Assembly: GCA_900754795.1 (NCBI GenBank)
Contig: CAAEEA010000006.1
Location: 1 to 41,513, forward strand
Direction: 5' to 3'
Origin: Clostridia bacterium
GTDB taxonomy: Bacteria; Bacillota; Clostridia; Peptostreptococcales; Anaerovoracaceae
Length of the DNA: 41,513 bases
Below the pieces are notes generated by a model. That model saw nothing but the letters and a program-made list of their open reading frames with translations, was not told the DNA's origin and made no database searches. Each line of letters opens with the position of its first letter. The first letter of the stretch is position 1. The translations under genes were made by a program, and so were the position numbers. Below are positions 40,518 through 41,513 of this stretch, one piece after another.

Positions 40518-41245
40518 GAGATCTGAACAAATTTATCATTGGAGTTATACAAGATTACTGCAATAAGCGAGGTGTAACTTTCGAAAGTGAAAGGTTTGCA
40601 CTTACTTTTGGTAGCGTGTGCGCAAATCAGATCAATAACAATTTGCTGTCAGTGGATTCAGTAACATTAGCTTTGAAAAAATACCAATCATTTATTAAAG
40701 GGAATAATTTATCCCCGGAGCAATTTGCGATTGAAATTGTGCAGGAGATTTGTGCAAACAGTGATTACATACCGCCAAAACAAGAATTTTATACAGCAGT
40801 AAAGAATTTTAAGAATTATGTGGAGGGCAATTTATATCCAGCTTTTCAAGTAACCAATAATCCGCAGGAGGAAACAGGCCGCACACTTTTACAGGCGTAT
40901 TTACGTCCAAGGGGTTATCGAGAAGCTCAAATGTCGGGCGGGAATTCAGATCTAATATATCCTTCCGAGAAAACAATAGTTGAAACAAAGATTTGGCATG
41001 ATATAGAGAGATACAACGACGGGATTGTAGAGTTGTCCGCGTATCTCGATTCTCAAGGTTATAACACTGGATATTATGTGATTTTCGATAACACGCAACG
41101 TGATAATGCTATTGTTAAAGAAAAGGGTGATGCTATTTTTGATATTAGGTATGATAAACATTTAATTCATTGTTTTTTATTAAAATTAAGCCTATTGCTC
41201 CATCAAAGAAAAGACGCACGAAGGCGAGACAAAATGGTGTCCTAG
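40514..41245 (+). CDS. PD-(D/E)XK-type nuclease, probably frameshifted near its 3' end
   Basis: A 243-aa protein. Residues about 1-110 are an all-helical unknown domain. Residues about 118-195 look like a PD-(D/E)XK core: ETGRTLLQAYLRPRGYREAQ (Glu), MSGGNSDLIYPSEKTIVETK (Asp and the E-x-K lysine), then a strand GYNTGYYVIFDNTQ. After residue about 218 the frame gives an unlikely Leu-rich and basic tail. Adding one T to the T6 run at 41173-41178 would instead give FFIKIKPIAPSKKRRTKARQ and stop at 41265. The gene is thus probably damaged or misread there. No methylase is nearby, so this is not an ordinary restriction system. Confidence 0.75.
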   Translation: MRDLNKFIIGVIQDYCNKRGVTFESERFALTFGSVCANQINNNLLSVDSVTLALKKYQSFIKGNNLSPEQFAIEIVQEICANSDYIPPKQEFYTAVKNFKNYVEGNLYPAFQVTNNPQEETGRTLLQAYLRPRGYREAQMSGGNSDLIYPSEKTIVETKIWHDIERYNDGIVELSAYLDSQGYNTGYYVIFDNTQRDNAIVKEKGDAIFDIRYDKHLIHCFLLKLSLLLHQRKDARRRDKMVS

Positions 41246-41280
41246 TAGAAAATGATATTGTATGAGAGCATGGGCACAAA

Positions 41281-41403
41281 TTACAGATGCGGTGTTCGTT
41301 TCATCGTCAGGTTTATGACAGTTGTCCGGCTGTCTTTTTCTAAATTTGTAACGATTGCATCTTCCATTCCGATGAGAGAAGCTGTATAATTATAATTGAG
41401 CAT
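41281..41403 (-). pseudogene. ISL3-family transposase, N-terminal fragment
   Basis: A 40-codon fragment, MLNYNYTASLIGMEDAIVTN then LEKDSRTTVINLTMKRTPHL and stop. It matches the start of ISL3-type transposases up to just before their cysteine-rich zinc finger (the family continues with a CPxC-type motif). The rest is missing. A good GGAGG site and promoter remain. The element's body has been deleted on the left, next to the nuclease gene. Confidence 0.75.
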
Positions 41404-41438
41404 TGTGCAAACCTCCTATGTTGAGATTAGACACCTTT

Positions 41439-41467
41439 ATTGTAGCTGAGTTTGTATCAATGCTCAA
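41439..41467 (-). promoter_or_regulatory. sigma-A-like promoter of the ISL3 fragment
   Basis: On the minus strand TTGAGC and TACAAT are 17 bp apart, 36 nt before the ATG. The GGGG...CCCC sequence at 41491-41510 further right may belong to the element's terminal repeat. Confidence 0.6.
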
Positions 41468-41513
41468 TTTTTTTTACAAAAAAAATGCCGGGGAACCGAT
41501 TGGCCACCCCAAC

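Noticed and set aside
40514..41245. Ordinary type II restriction-modification system
   Set aside because: No DNA methyltransferase is present in the island, and four small winged-helix genes precede the nuclease.

Overview
The window looks like chromosome of an anaerobic, amino-acid-fermenting member of the Clostridia (Bacillota). The reasons are a complete-looking lysine-to-butyrate/acetate fermentation cluster, several sigma-54 activators of the kind used by such bacteria, AGGAGG ribosome sites, a CwlD-type germination amidase, a QueT transporter and a ferredoxin:thioredoxin-reductase-like protein. I cannot name the species from sequence alone.

Region 1 (1-13.1 kb) is the lysine fermentation cluster. 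A truncated kal reads leftward. A sigma-54 activator whose sensor domain is a copy of the pathway enzyme Kdd reads rightward, followed by kdd (1), kdd (2), kamA, kamB, kamC, kamD, kamE and the two subunits of an acetoacetate/butyrate CoA-transferase. kce is not in the window. Two -24/-12 promoters (before kal and before kdd 1) are accompanied by three copies of an 18-bp inverted repeat, TGAACCG-N4-CGGTTCA, the likely operator of the Kdd-like activator. Stable hairpins without T-runs sit between kamA and kamB and between kamE and atoD, at or near points where codon use changes.

Region 2 (13.1-22.7 kb) is a second sigma-54 unit. A leftward PAS/AAA+ activator faces a perfect -24/-12 promoter that drives six genes: an SDR dehydrogenase, an NhaC-type transporter, a CE4 deacetylase/cyclic-imidase-like hydrolase, a YtcJ-type amidohydrolase, a tartrate/D-malate-type decarboxylating dehydrogenase and an AspT/YidE-type membrane protein. 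It reads as an inducible catabolic pathway whose substrate is unknown.

Region 3 (22.7-38.0 kb) holds mostly housekeeping and envelope genes: a G5/3D cell-wall protein, a decayed serine recombinase with a small zinc-ribbon protein, an AlaX-type editing protein, cwlD, a cluster of four DnaA boxes, small membrane proteins, an EcsC-like protein, QueT, an FTR-like protein, a broken secreted-protein gene, a C-GCAxxG-C-C protein, a CAT/E2-like protein, a HutD-like membrane fusion, homoserine dehydrogenase, threonine aldolase, and a Fur-family/zinc ABC operon behind a Fur-type box.

Region 4 (37.9-41.5 kb) is an AT-rich island. It begins at tRNA-Ala(CGC) with the remnant of a tyrosine integrase beside it, continues with a likely small RNA (strong promoter, three hairpins, terminator), and then carries a tight five-gene operon: four small mutually related winged-helix proteins followed by a PD-(D/E)XK-type nuclease whose 3' end appears frameshifted. 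A truncated ISL3-type transposase closes the window. I know of no described system with this four-wHTH-plus-nuclease layout; it is the best candidate here for an undescribed (perhaps defence) system.
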